Assembly (NCBI GenBank): GCA_050247895.1
Contig: JBFWTJ010000161.1
Location: forward strand, 1-8,974
Source: CAVPEW01 sp050247895
GTDB taxonomy: Bacteria > Actinomycetota > Acidimicrobiia > Acidimicrobiales > VFJN01
Direction of reading: 5' to 3'
Length of the DNA: 8,974 bases
Part shown: positions 1 to 6,592 of the stretch, in pieces
How the letters are laid out: every line of letters begins with the position of its first letter
How positions within the stretch are numbered: the stretch's first letter is position 1
The notes under the pieces: model-generated
What the model saw: only the letters and a program-made list of their open reading frames with translations
Database searches by the model: none
Told to the model about the DNA's origin: nothing
Position numbers and translations under genes: made by a program

Positions 1-16
1 GACGCTCTTCCGATCT
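1..16. other. Illumina TruSeq adapter remnant at contig end
   Basis: The first 16 bases, GACGCTCTTCCGATCT, are identical to the 3' end of the standard TruSeq read-1 adapter. They are library-preparation sequence left on the contig and not part of the genome. In the minus-strand lipoprotein reading frame they would add a few false residues after codon 51, so the gene should be treated as ending, by truncation, at base 17. Confidence 0.96.
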
Positions 17-169
17 GGTCGTCGTGCCGTCGTCGGAACCTGCTTCGTCGTCGTCACCGCCGCAGGCCGCCGCGACCAGGGACAGCGCGGCGACCGCGGC
101 GAGCAGCGTGGACGTCCGTCGCCGCCGGCGACCCGGACGGCGCTCGGCGGGGTTGAGAGGACCGTTCAT
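17..169 (-). CDS. Lipoprotein, probable ABC substrate-binding protein (N-terminal 51 codons only)
   Basis: Only the N-terminus is present; the rest lies beyond the contig edge. The 51 codons encode an arginine-rich n-region (residues 10-18), a hydrophobic h-region (about 21-35) and a lipobox LVAAAC with the lipidated cysteine at residue 36, followed by an acidic, Gly/Asp/Ser/Thr-rich linker typical of actinobacterial surface lipoproteins. The ATG overlaps the stop of the monooxygenase gene by 4 bases (ATGA), and AAGGAG lies just upstream inside that gene, which supports this start. An importer operon with ATPase and two permeases but no other binding protein makes a NitT/TauT (NMT1/THI5-like) solute-binding protein the best guess; the visible residues show only that it is a lipoprotein. 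Confidence 0.75.
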
Positions 170-1167
170 CTCATCTCTCCTTCTCGGTGGCCTCGGCCTG
201 AGGCGAAGCCCATGGGGACCAGGACCTCGTCGCGCAGTCGCTGGAGCTGCTCGTCGACCTGGGCCAGGGGGCACTCGGGTTGCAGGATCAGCGACTGGGC
301 CCCCGCGGCCAGGTAGGCGCGCAGGCGGGCCCGCACCGCCTCGGGGCCGCCCAGGGCGTGGTAGCGCTGGGCGACGGTGGGGTCGTAGGAGTGCAGGCCG
401 TAGGTGGCCTCGCGGAAGCGGGCCGTCACGTCGGCCGCGTCGTCGGAGTCCTCGGCCAGGAAGAAGCGCACCAGCACCGCGACCTCGATCTCGGCCAGGT
501 CGCGCCCGACCTCCTCGGCGTGCTGGGCCATCGACTCCAGGGCACCGGTGAGCCGGCGCTCGTTGACCCACGACGCCAACCAGCCGTCGGCGACCTCCAC
601 CGTGCGGCGGATCGAGGACTGCTGGCGGGCGCGGTGGGCCAGCCACACCGGGACCTTCCCGCCCGGCGGCAGCGGCTTGACCTGCCCGCCCGGGTAGGTC
701 CCGAACCGGCCGACGAAGGGGGCCTCGTCGCCCGACCACAGGTGGCGCATCGCCGCGATCGACTCGTTGTGGCGGGCCACCCGGTCGCGCACGTCGACGC
801 CCAGGGCGGCGAACTCGGCCGGGTAGTCGCCGGCGATGGCCGCGGCCAGCACGAACCGCCCGCCCGACGCGTAGTGCATGAACGAGAGCTGCCGGGCGAG
901 CAGGAGCGGGTGGCGCAGGGGCAGCAGGATCACGCCGACCACCCGGGCCCGCCGGGTCGTGGCCGTCAGCGCGCCCAGGTAGGAGATGGGCTCGTAGTGG
1001 GGCGCGTCCCACAGGGGCCGGTCGCCGGCCAGCACGGCGTCGAAGCCGGCCGCCTCCAGGACCCGGCCCCGTTCCAGCAGCCAGTCGCCGTCGGGGAAGC
1101 CCACCGGGTAGGCGCCGATCGAGATCCCCACCGGGACCCCGGCGAGCTCGGTGCCCGGCGCCGTCAC
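166..1167 (-). CDS. Luciferase-like (LLM class) flavin-dependent monooxygenase/oxidoreductase
   Basis: A 333-residue protein with the TIM-barrel features of the bacterial luciferase superfamily: an early GFDAVLAGDRP strand/loop, a LLPLRHPLLLARQ segment, SGGRFVLAAAIAGDYPAEFAALGV, and a late EVADGWLASWV strand. Members use FMNH2 or coenzyme F420 to oxidise or reduce small organic substrates such as sulfonates, aldehydes or heterocycles; neither cofactor nor substrate can be fixed from sequence alone. The GTG start at 1167 overlaps the CoA-transferase stop by 4 bases (GTGA), and its own TGA overlaps the next ATG. Length is normal for the family. Its position between a CoA-transferase and an importer lipoprotein suggests it acts on the imported compound or its CoA derivative. 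Family assignment is firm; the role is inference. Confidence 0.9.
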   Translation of the reverse strand: MTAPGTELAGVPVGISIGAYPVGFPDGDWLLERGRVLEAAGFDAVLAGDRPLWDAPHYEPISYLGALTATTRRARVVGVILLPLRHPLLLARQLSFMHYASGGRFVLAAAIAGDYPAEFAALGVDVRDRVARHNESIAAMRHLWSGDEAPFVGRFGTYPGGQVKPLPPGGKVPVWLAHRARQQSSIRRTVEVADGWLASWVNERRLTGALESMAQHAEEVGRDLAEIEVAVLVRFFLAEDSDDAADVTARFREATYGLHSYDPTVAQRYHALGGPEAVRARLRAYLAAGAQSLILQPECPLAQVDEQLQRLRDEVLVPMGFASGRGHREGEMR

Positions 1168-2372
1168 CGGACCACCCCGGCGGCCCGCAGGCGGGCGATC
1201 TCGTCGGCGTCGAGGCCGAGCTCGCCCGAGAGCACCTCGTCGGTCGAGCCCGACAGGACCGGGGCCGGTCTCCGGTGCTCGCCGGGCGTCCGCGACAGCC
1301 GGGGCACGGGCGCCTGGACCAGCACCTCGCCGCCCGTCGCGGTGGTCGCCGTCCGCAGGCTCCGGCGGGCGGCGACGTGCGCGTCGGCCAGCACGTCGGC
1401 CAGGTCGTTGACCGCGCCGACCGGCGCACCGGCCGCACCGAGCAGCTCCACCACCTCGGCCCGGGTCCGGTCCCGCGTCCAGGCCTCGATGGCGGCGTCG
1501 AGCTCGGCGACGTTGGCCAGGCGGGCCTGGTTGGTGGCGAACCGGGGGTCGGTGGCCAGCTCCGGGCGGCCGATGGCCTCCATGAGGTTGGCGAAGAGCC
1601 GGTCGGTCGCGGCGGAGAGCACGATCCATCCGTCCTTGGTGGCGTAGGAGTTGCGGGGCGCGGCGTTGGACGTGCGGTTGCCGGTGCGGGCCGGTGCCGC
1701 GCCGGCCAGCCGGGTCAGCTCGGGCAGCGGGCCGAGCAGGGCCAGGAGGGGCTCGTACAGGCTCACGTCGACGACCTGGCCCTGGCCCGAGCGCCGGGCC
1801 TCCATGACCGCCATGACGGTGCCGAAGGCCCCGAAGGAGGCGGCGACGTGGTCGCCCAGGCCGTAGGGGGGCAGCACGGGCGGGTCGCCCTCCTCGCCCA
1901 GGGTCAGGGCGAAGCCGCTGTAGCCCTCGAGGAGGGTGCCGTAAGCGGGCAGGAGGCGGTTGGGCCCGGTCTGGCCGAAGCCGCTGACCCGGGTGAGGAC
2001 CAGCGCGGGGTTCGCCGCCGACAGCTGCTCGTAGCCCAGGTCCCAGCGCTCGAGCGTGCCGGGCCGGAAGTTCTCGACGACCACGTCGGCCCCCGCGACC
2101 AGTCGGCGCAGCAGCCCGGCCCCCTCGGGGTCGGACAGCTTGAGGGTGATCCCCCGCTTGTTGCGGTTCATCACGTCCCACCAGCCGCCGCCGGACTCGT
2201 CGCTGCCCAGCTTGCGCAGCGGGTCGCCGCCCTCGGGGTGCTCGACCTTGACCACCTCGGCGCCGAAGTCGCCCAGCCACGCGCTGAGGATCGACCCGGC
2301 GATCATGGTGGACAGGTCGATGACCCGCAGGCCCTCGAGCGGCCCCGGGCCGGGTGCGTCGCTGATGGTCAC
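1164..2372 (-). CDS. CaiB/BaiF family (class III) CoA-transferase
   Basis: A 402-residue protein of standard family length. Landmarks are GLRVIDLSTMIAGS (about 14-27), FGAEVVKVEHPEGGDP (36-51), NRNKRGITLKLSDPEG (69-84), VVVENFRPGTLERW (97-110) and SGFGQTGP (130-137). GLGDHVAAS carries Asp174, which aligns with the catalytic aspartate that forms acyl anhydride and thioester intermediates in class III enzymes. These enzymes move CoA between carboxylic acids, so this one may activate the imported acid in the cytoplasm. The GTG start at 2372 overlaps the stop of the second permease by 4 bases and has a good GGAGG ribosome-binding site 6 bases upstream. A racemase relative (AMACR type) is possible, but the operon setting favours CoA transfer. 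No frameshift or missing key motif was seen. Confidence 0.93.
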   Translation of the reverse strand: MTISDAPGPGPLEGLRVIDLSTMIAGSILSAWLGDFGAEVVKVEHPEGGDPLRKLGSDESGGGWWDVMNRNKRGITLKLSDPEGAGLLRRLVAGADVVVENFRPGTLERWDLGYEQLSAANPALVLTRVSGFGQTGPNRLLPAYGTLLEGYSGFALTLGEEGDPPVLPPYGLGDHVAASFGAFGTVMAVMEARRSGQGQVVDVSLYEPLLALLGPLPELTRLAGAAPARTGNRTSNAAPRNSYATKDGWIVLSAATDRLFANLMEAIGRPELATDPRFATNQARLANVAELDAAIEAWTRDRTRAEVVELLGAAGAPVGAVNDLADVLADAHVAARRSLRTATTATGGEVLVQAPVPRLSRTPGEHRRPAPVLSGSTDEVLSGELGLDADEIARLRAAGVVR

Positions 2373-3148
2373 GTCTGCCTCCGTCTGAGGTGGTGGGCGG
2401 CCAGGGCCTCGGTGAGCTGGTTCAGGGCCAGGCCGAGCGCGGTGGCGACCGCGGTGGCGGCCATGACCCCGGCGGCGTCGAAGTAGCCCGACGCCGTGAC
2501 CAGCAGCTCGCCCAGGCCCACCGTGCCCTGGAGCATCTGCACGACCAGCGCCGACACCAGGGCGAAGGGTCCGGCGATGGCCAGGCCCGACGCCACGAAG
2601 CCCAGCGAGTGGGGCACCAGCAGCTTGGTCGCCACCTGCCCGTAGGACGCGCCGAGGCGGCGGACCATGTCGAGCTGGTGGGGGTCGACCGTGCGCAGGC
2701 CGGTGGCGGTGGCGATGAACAGGATCGAGAAGCTCGACAGCGACACGAAGAGCAGCCGGGGCGTGGCGTCGCGGCCCAGCCAGATGAACAGCAGCGGGAC
2801 CAGGGCGATCTTGGGCATGGCGTAGAGGGCCACGACCAGGGGCTCGAGCATGCGGTTCAGGCGGGGCAGGCGGTAGAGGAGGACCGCGGCGGCGACGCCG
2901 ACCAGGCTGCCCAGGGCCAGGCCGACCAGCGCCTCGGACAGCGTCTCCCACGCCGCGGGGACCAGCACGCCGTCGGACTGCCAGTCCCGCAGCTTGGCCC
3001 ACACCTCCGAGGGCGGGGCCATGAAGACCGAGCCGAAGCGGGGGGCGATCCACCACTCCCACACGGCCAGGAAGAGCCCGAGGGAGGTGCACCACTGCAC
3101 GATCCGGCCGGCCACGGCCCGGGCGTCGCGGCGGGGGCCGGCCGTCAC
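2369..3148 (-). CDS. ABC transporter permease 2, NitT/TauT (SsuC/TauC) type
   Basis: A 259-residue integral membrane protein with about six hydrophobic segments. It contains the BPD_transp_1 coupling (EAA-like) loop, seen as RRLGASYGQVATKLLVPHSLG near the last third, and the preceding ALYAMPKIALVPLLFIWLG stretch characteristic of nitrate/sulfonate/taurine permeases. It should pair with the neighbouring permease to form a heterodimeric channel driven by the ATPase. The GTG start at 3148 overlaps the stop of permease 1 in a GTGA; no strong Shine-Dalgarno is visible, so translation probably depends on coupling to the upstream gene. The TGA overlaps the CoA-transferase GTG. The transported substrate cannot be read from the sequence. 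Confidence 0.9.
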   Translation of the reverse strand: MTAGPRRDARAVAGRIVQWCTSLGLFLAVWEWWIAPRFGSVFMAPPSEVWAKLRDWQSDGVLVPAAWETLSEALVGLALGSLVGVAAAVLLYRLPRLNRMLEPLVVALYAMPKIALVPLLFIWLGRDATPRLLFVSLSSFSILFIATATGLRTVDPHQLDMVRRLGASYGQVATKLLVPHSLGFVASGLAIAGPFALVSALVVQMLQGTVGLGELLVTASGYFDAAGVMAATAVATALGLALNQLTEALAAHHLRRRQT

Positions 3149-3960
3149 AGGACCGCACCCAGGCCGATGCGGGTCGAGCGGCGGCGCAGGGCCGCGGTGA
3201 GCGCGACGTCGAGCAGGTAGCCGATCAGGGCCACGAGCAGGATGACCGCCACCGAGCCGGCCGGGTCGAGCGCGTTGCCGTAGCGGGCCACCAGGCTGCC
3301 CAGGCCCGAGCCGCTGGAGATGTTGAGCTCGGCGAAGATGGCGCCCGAGTAGGCCAGGGGGACGGCCAGGCGCAGCGCCCCGAACACGTAGGGCAGCGAG
3401 TCGGGGATGACCAGGGACCGGACCACCTTGAGGGGTCCTGCGCCCATGAGCCGCAGCGCGGTGACCCGGTCGGGGTCGAGCTCCTGGAGCGCCTGGCGCA
3501 TGTTGAAGAAGAAGATGAACAGCACCAGGCTGGTGACCAGGGCGATCTTGGCCGTGGCGTCGAGCCCGAACCACAGGATGAACAGGGAGACGAGCACGAC
3601 CTTGGGGATGGCGTAGAGCACCCGGATCAGGGGCTCGCACAGCCACTCCAGGGGGCGGACCAGGTCGAGCAGGACGGCGAGCACGATGCCGACCACGCCG
3701 CCCAGCAGCAGGCCGCCGAGCATCTCGTAGGTCGTGGTGCGGAGGTTCTCCAGGAACTCGCCCGAGGTGAGCAGGTCGACGGTGCGGTCCCAGACCTGGT
3801 CCGGCCGGCTGACGAGGCGGGTCGGCACGAGGCGGGGCGGCCCGTAGGCCCACACCGCGACCAGCGCGCCCAGGGCGGCCAGCCGGAGGACCTGGAGCCG
3901 GATGCTGACGGCGTCGAGGCGGGACCGGGTCCCGGCGGCGGCCCGCGCCGGCTCAGCCAC
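3145..3960 (-). CDS. ABC transporter permease 1, NitT/TauT (SsuC/TauC) type
   Basis: A 271-residue membrane protein with about six transmembrane stretches. The conserved RVLYAIPKVVLVSLFILWFG segment and the EAA-like cytoplasmic loop LMGAGPLKVVRSLVIPDSLP, which docks on the ATPase, place it in the same permease family as its neighbour, but the two are clearly diverged, suggesting a heterodimer and not a recent duplication. Two GTG starts are possible, at 3969 and 3960. The 3960 start is chosen because a GAGG element then sits 9 bases upstream, whereas it would abut the 3969 codon. With this start it overlaps the ATPase stop by 8 bases. The stop overlaps the next GTG by 4 bases. Confidence 0.88.
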   Translation of the reverse strand: MAEPARAAAGTRSRLDAVSIRLQVLRLAALGALVAVWAYGPPRLVPTRLVSRPDQVWDRTVDLLTSGEFLENLRTTTYEMLGGLLLGGVVGIVLAVLLDLVRPLEWLCEPLIRVLYAIPKVVLVSLFILWFGLDATAKIALVTSLVLFIFFFNMRQALQELDPDRVTALRLMGAGPLKVVRSLVIPDSLPYVFGALRLAVPLAYSGAIFAELNISSGSGLGSLVARYGNALDPAGSVAVILLVALIGYLLDVALTAALRRRSTRIGLGAVL

Positions 3961-4858
3961 CGCGCCCACCCTCGGCCTCGGCGTCGAGGTCCTCGGCGAT
4001 GAGGTCCCACAGCTCCTGGTAGGTGGCGTTGAAGTCGGGTTCGGTCCGCACCGCGGCGATGTCGCGGGGGAAGGCGTAGGGGATGGTCCGGACGGCCTTG
4101 ATGCGGGCCGGGCGGCTGGACAGCACCACGACCCGGTGGGCCAGCCCGATGGCCTCGGTGAGGTCGTGGGTCACGTAGACGACGGTCATCCGGCGCTCGG
4201 CCCACAGCTCCATGAGGAGCTGCTGCATGCGGATCCGCAGGAAGGCGTCGAGGGCGCCGAAGGGCTCGTCCATGAGGAAGACCCGGGCGTCGGAGAGCAG
4301 GGCCCGGGCCAGCGACAGGCGAGAGCGCATGCCGCCCGAGAGCTGGTGGGGCAGGTAGCCCTCGAAGCCGGCCAGCCCGACCCGGGCCAGCACGGCCTCG
4401 GCCTGCTCGCGCCGCTCGCGGCGGCCCACGCCCCGGATCTCGAGGGGCAGCGCGGCGTTGTCCCGCACCCGCCGCCAGGCCAGCAGCGTGTCCTTCTGGG
4501 TCATGTAGGAGACGGCGGTGTTGAGCTTGCGCAGGGGCGCGCCGTCGAACTCGAAGGTGCCGCCGGTGGGCTGGAGGCTTCCGGCGACCATGTTGAGGAT
4601 CGTCGACTTGCCGCAGCCCGACGGGCCGATGAGGGCCACGATCTCGCCCGGCGCCACGGCGAGGTCGATCCCGTCGAGCACGGGGAGCGGCGTCGTGCCC
4701 GAGCGGGGGAACTCCAGGTCCACGCCCTGGAGCCGGATGACCGGACCGGAGCCTCCCGGCGGCCCGTCCGGTTCCACCGGGCCGGCGGAGGGTGCGGGCC
4801 GGTCGGGCCCGGCGAGGGGGTCGACGACGTCGCGCGAGCCGGCGGGCTCGCCGGTCAC
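3953..4858 (-). CDS. ABC transporter ATP-binding protein, NitT/TauT (SsuB/TauB) type
   Basis: A 301-residue nucleotide-binding subunit with a complete motif set: Walker A GPSGCGKST (about 78-86), Q-loop glutamine in YMTQKD (about 121), signature LSGGM (about 173-177), Walker B VFLMDEP (from about 193) and the switch histidine in YVTHDLTEA (about 231). The signature is followed by RSR where relatives usually have RQR. A Pro/Gly-rich N-terminal extension of roughly 38 residues precedes the ABC domain and is probably disordered. GTG codons at 4864 and 4858 could start it; 4858 is preferred because GGAGG at 4865-4869 then has a 6-base spacing. It is the first long gene of the importer operon and overlaps permease 1 by 8 bases. 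It powers uptake through the two permeases at the inner face of the membrane. Confidence 0.93.
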   Translation of the reverse strand: MTGEPAGSRDVVDPLAGPDRPAPSAGPVEPDGPPGGSGPVIRLQGVDLEFPRSGTTPLPVLDGIDLAVAPGEIVALIGPSGCGKSTILNMVAGSLQPTGGTFEFDGAPLRKLNTAVSYMTQKDTLLAWRRVRDNAALPLEIRGVGRRERREQAEAVLARVGLAGFEGYLPHQLSGGMRSRLSLARALLSDARVFLMDEPFGALDAFLRIRMQQLLMELWAERRMTVVYVTHDLTEAIGLAHRVVVLSSRPARIKAVRTIPYAFPRDIAAVRTEPDFNATYQELWDLIAEDLDAEAEGGRGG

Positions 4859-4887
4859 GACCACCCTCCGACCCCTGCCCTGCTCAT
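4855..4887 (-). CDS. Candidate 10-codon leader ORF before the ABC operon
   Basis: ATG at 4887 opens a 10-codon frame, MSRAGVGGWS, whose TGA overlaps the preferred GTG start of the ATPase in the same GTGA arrangement used inside the operon. A GAGGG element lies about 9 bases upstream of the ATG. It could be a coupling leader peptide. Such a short frame can easily arise by chance in GC-rich DNA, so this is a weak call based only on spacing. Confidence 0.25.
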   Translation of the reverse strand: MSRAGVGGWS

Positions 4888-4955
4888 GTCGTGCGCCCTC
4901 GCCCTGTCGCCCTGGTCACCGACCGCGCCGCCGGAACGGCGTAAATCCGACCTAC

Positions 4956-4974
4956 GTCGTAATATTTGTACGAC
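4956..4974. promoter_or_regulatory. Inverted repeat 1, candidate operator/promoter of the ABC operon
   Basis: Perfect 6-bp arms GTCGTA and TACGAC flank a 7-base AT-rich spacer, ATATTTG, in otherwise strongly GC-rich DNA. Two further outward pairs (CT and AG) match after a 2-base gap on each side. On the minus strand a TTGCCT at 4986-4991 lies 15 bases upstream of TACAAA at 4965-4970, a poor but possible -35/-10 pair that would put the dyad over the -10. A regulator binding here would control the importer genes about 100 bases downstream. The MarR protein upstream is the obvious candidate, but no direct evidence links them. Confidence 0.5.
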
Positions 4975-5099
4975 TCAGGCACTTGAGGCAAACCGTCCCC
5001 CCTCACCGCGGGGCCTCCCCGGCGACGGCGGCGAGGCCGGCCACCTGGCCCTGGCCCCGCACGCACACGTCCCCGCATCGGAAGGAGGCACGCGGCACC

Positions 5100-5120
5100 C
5101 CGTCCTCATCGTGAGGACGG
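5100..5120. repeat. Inverted repeat 2 (9-bp perfect arms, 3-base loop)
   Basis: Arms CCGTCCTCA and TGAGGACGG are perfect complements around TCG. As RNA this is a tight hairpin; as DNA it is an operator-like dyad. It lies 80 bases after the MarR stop on the transcribed strand. No T-run follows on either strand, so it is not a classical intrinsic terminator, though GC-rich actinobacteria often lack the T-run. Function is open: terminator of the cupin-marR transcript or a protein-binding site. Confidence 0.5.
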
Positions 5121-5171
5121 CACAAAGCTAGGCACGGGAGCCGGACCCCGCTACCGGCCTGCCGCCACTGA

Positions 5172-5194
5172 GGTCATAGCGAAGCCCTATGACC
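5172..5194. repeat. Inverted repeat 3 directly after the marR stop
   Basis: Perfect 8-bp arms GGTCATAG and CTATGACC with a 7-base spacer, starting 4 bases past the marR TGA. It could form a hairpin at the mRNA end, acting as a terminator or 3'-end protector, or serve as an operator. Stem composition is unusually AT-containing for the region, which is more operator-like than terminator-like. No T-run follows. Confidence 0.5.
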
Positions 5195-5198
5195 GGCC

Positions 5199-5711
5199 TC
5201 ACTGATCGGCCTCGTCGGCGACGGCGTCGATGGCGGCGACGAGGCGGCGGAGGCCGTCGAGGAGCACGACCTGCTCGCCCTCCTCGAAGCCGGCCATCAA
5301 CCGGCGGGCCAGCTCGATCCAGTGGCCCACGACGGCCGCGTGCAGGCTCCGGCCGTCCTCGGTCAACGACACGAGCACCGCTCGCCCGTCGTCGGGTGCG
5401 ACCTCCCGCCGGACCAGCCCCCGACCCTCGAGCTGCTGGGCGGCGCGGGTCGCGGTGGACGCGTCGACCCGGAGGCGGACGGCCAGGTCGCTGATGCGCT
5501 GGCGGTCGCCGCCGGCCAGGGCGTCGACCATGTCGATCTGGCGGAGGTCCACGATGCCCCCGTAGGTGCTGGCCCGCAGTCGCCCCGACTGCATGGTCCG
5601 CCGGAGCTCGCGCACCGCGGCCAGGATGGCGGCGCCCCGCTCGTCGGCGTCGGCGAGGGCTCCTGGTCCTCCGTCGCGCTCGTGGCTGGTGCGACTCCCC
5701 GTCGTGGTCAC
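5199..5711 (-). CDS. MarR family transcriptional regulator
   Basis: A 170-residue protein with a MarR winged helix-turn-helix. The recognition-helix region reads RISDLAVRLRVDASTATRAAQQLEGRGL (about 72-99), and the wing APDDGRAVLVSLTEDG (about 106-120) has the Asp-Gly-Arg tip usual for the family. Flanking helices should form the dimer interface and ligand pocket. The GTG at 5711 is chosen because AGGAGG sits 7 bases upstream and it overlaps the cupin stop by 4 bases; longer in-frame readings extend into cupin coding sequence. MarR regulators usually repress their own operon and nearby catabolic or transport genes until a small, often aromatic, ligand binds. The dyad at the cupin promoter and the repeats beyond this gene are natural target candidates. 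Confidence 0.92.
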   Translation of the reverse strand: MTTTGSRTSHERDGGPGALADADERGAAILAAVRELRRTMQSGRLRASTYGGIVDLRQIDMVDALAGGDRQRISDLAVRLRVDASTATRAAQQLEGRGLVRREVAPDDGRAVLVSLTEDGRSLHAAVVGHWIELARRLMAGFEEGEQVVLLDGLRRLVAAIDAVADEADQ

Positions 5712-6484
5712 CGCGCGTCCTCCTCGGCCCGTCCCGGGAACTGCATGACCACGACCCTCGCGCCATCCGCACCGCCGCGCAGCACCACGGGGGCACCACC
5801 GGGATCGGACCAACCCAGGCTGAGCGGTCCGAGCCGGCGCCCCTCGGCCGTCTCGGCCGTCCCGTCGAGCACCAGGAGGTACCGGCCGTCGCTGCCCTCG
5901 TCCTCGGCCAGGCTCGCCGTCGCACCGGCCTCGATCGTGACGACCGACGCCGCCATCCGATCCGGGTCGGGCCCGAACAGCGCCTCCACCTCGACGCCGT
6001 GCCCTGCCGGCCCGTCGGCCGGGGCCCGGTCCCGACCGGCCACCCGCACGTGGCGGTTGCGGCCGGGGCGGCCGGCGAGCAGGTCGCGCGACCGGGGCAT
6101 GAACGCCGTCACGGCCGCGGCGTGGCGGCGCAGGGTCAGGAAGGCGAAGCCCGGCTCCCCGCTGCCGAACGGGCCGTAGGTCGTGTAGCGGTCGGCGTAG
6201 TGGACCATGGGCGCGTCCAGCGGGGTGCGCTGGTAGTAGGCGCCCGGCGCGGGGAGGAACACCTGGAACTGGTCGACGTCGTGGAAGTGCGCGCCGAGCT
6301 GCGAGTCGACCGGGTAGTCCTCGACCAGGAACGCCTGGGGGCCGTCCCCCGCGGCCTGCGCCGCGCCGAAGTAGTCCCGCAGCACGGCGTGAGCGCCGTC
6401 AGGGACCCGCAGGTCGGCCGAGGGCGCCAGCGCCACCGTCCGTGGCACGACCTCGGCATGGGTCCGGAAGTCGAGGTCCCCCAT
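5708..6484 (-). CDS. Cupin-fold protein of unassigned function
   Basis: A 258-residue protein whose first half has a cupin metal-site signature, LGAHFHDVDQFQVF (63-76), giving His66, His68 and Gln72 where a Glu is common, with a later His95 in MVHYADRYTTYGPF as a likely fourth ligand. The second half (about 178-250) looks like another jelly-roll repeat without obvious metal ligands, so a bicupin is likely. Cupins range from dioxygenases and isomerases to ligand-binding proteins; no specific reaction can be named. It is first in a two-gene unit with the MarR regulator (GTGA overlap) and begins at an ATG only a few bases from the expected transcription start. It may act on the compound sensed by MarR. 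Confidence 0.72.
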   Translation of the reverse strand: MGDLDFRTHAEVVPRTVALAPSADLRVPDGAHAVLRDYFGAAQAAGDGPQAFLVEDYPVDSQLGAHFHDVDQFQVFLPAPGAYYQRTPLDAPMVHYADRYTTYGPFGSGEPGFAFLTLRRHAAAVTAFMPRSRDLLAGRPGRNRHVRVAGRDRAPADGPAGHGVEVEALFGPDPDRMAASVVTIEAGATASLAEDEGSDGRYLLVLDGTAETAEGRRLGPLSLGWSDPGGAPVVLRGGADGARVVVMQFPGRAEEDAR

Positions 6485-6490
6485 CCAGAT

Positions 6491-6512
6491 GACTGAGCTA
6501 TACAGCTAAGTC
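6491..6512. promoter_or_regulatory. 22-bp dyad, likely MarR operator over the -10 region
   Basis: On the minus strand half-sites GACTTAGCT and AGCTCAGTC flank GTAT; 18 of 22 positions are symmetric. It covers both -10 candidates of the cupin promoter, so a bound protein would block RNA polymerase. Size and TAGCT-type half-sites resemble operators of MarR-family repressors, and the marR gene is the second gene of the transcript, suggesting negative autoregulation. Confidence 0.65.
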
Positions 6513-6523
6513 CCTCCTGTCAA
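6495..6523 (-). promoter_or_regulatory. Promoter of the cupin-marR unit
   Basis: On the minus strand a perfect -35 TTGACA (6518-6523) precedes TATAGC by 15 bases or TAGCTC by 17 bases; either could be the -10. The expected transcription start falls roughly at 6488-6490, only a few bases before the ATG at 6484, so the transcript would be leaderless or nearly so. The GGAGGG at 6512-6517 is too far from the ATG to serve as its ribosome-binding site. Confidence 0.65.
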
Positions 6524-6592
6524 GGCCGGATCCGGCGGGACCGCGTCGATCCGGGCCGTGGGCCGGGCCTCAACGGTCGGTGGGTTCTAGTT

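Larger units (their letters stand above)
4859..5198. other. Intergenic region between marR and the ABC operon
   Basis: These 340 bases carry no convincing long gene. They hold three distinct inverted repeats, a locally AT-rich patch near 4940-4992 and the candidate leader ORF. A frame of about 60 codons on the minus strand crosses most of it but uses codons unlike the neighbours (AAA, TAT, GTA, ATT) and has no good ribosome-binding site, so it is not called. No known riboswitch signature was recognised. Confidence 0.7.

Noticed and set aside
3145..3969. Start of permease 1 at the GTG at 3969
   Set aside because: The GAGG element would directly touch this codon; the GTG at 3960 has better spacing. 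It remains possible.
4884..5078. Minus-strand frame of 64 codons (or 32 codons from a GTG at 4982) before the ABC operon
   Set aside because: No good ribosome-binding site, codon use unlike the neighbours, Arg/Gly-rich low-complexity first half, and it covers a promoter-like dyad.
5080..5110. GGGGTGCC on the minus strand, recalling the start of a TPP riboswitch
   Set aside because: The CTGAGA and CTGATCTGG core elements are absent nearby.
5164..5170. GCCACTG, as found in cobalamin riboswitches
   Set aside because: It lies on the wrong strand for any gene and no other B12-box elements surround it.
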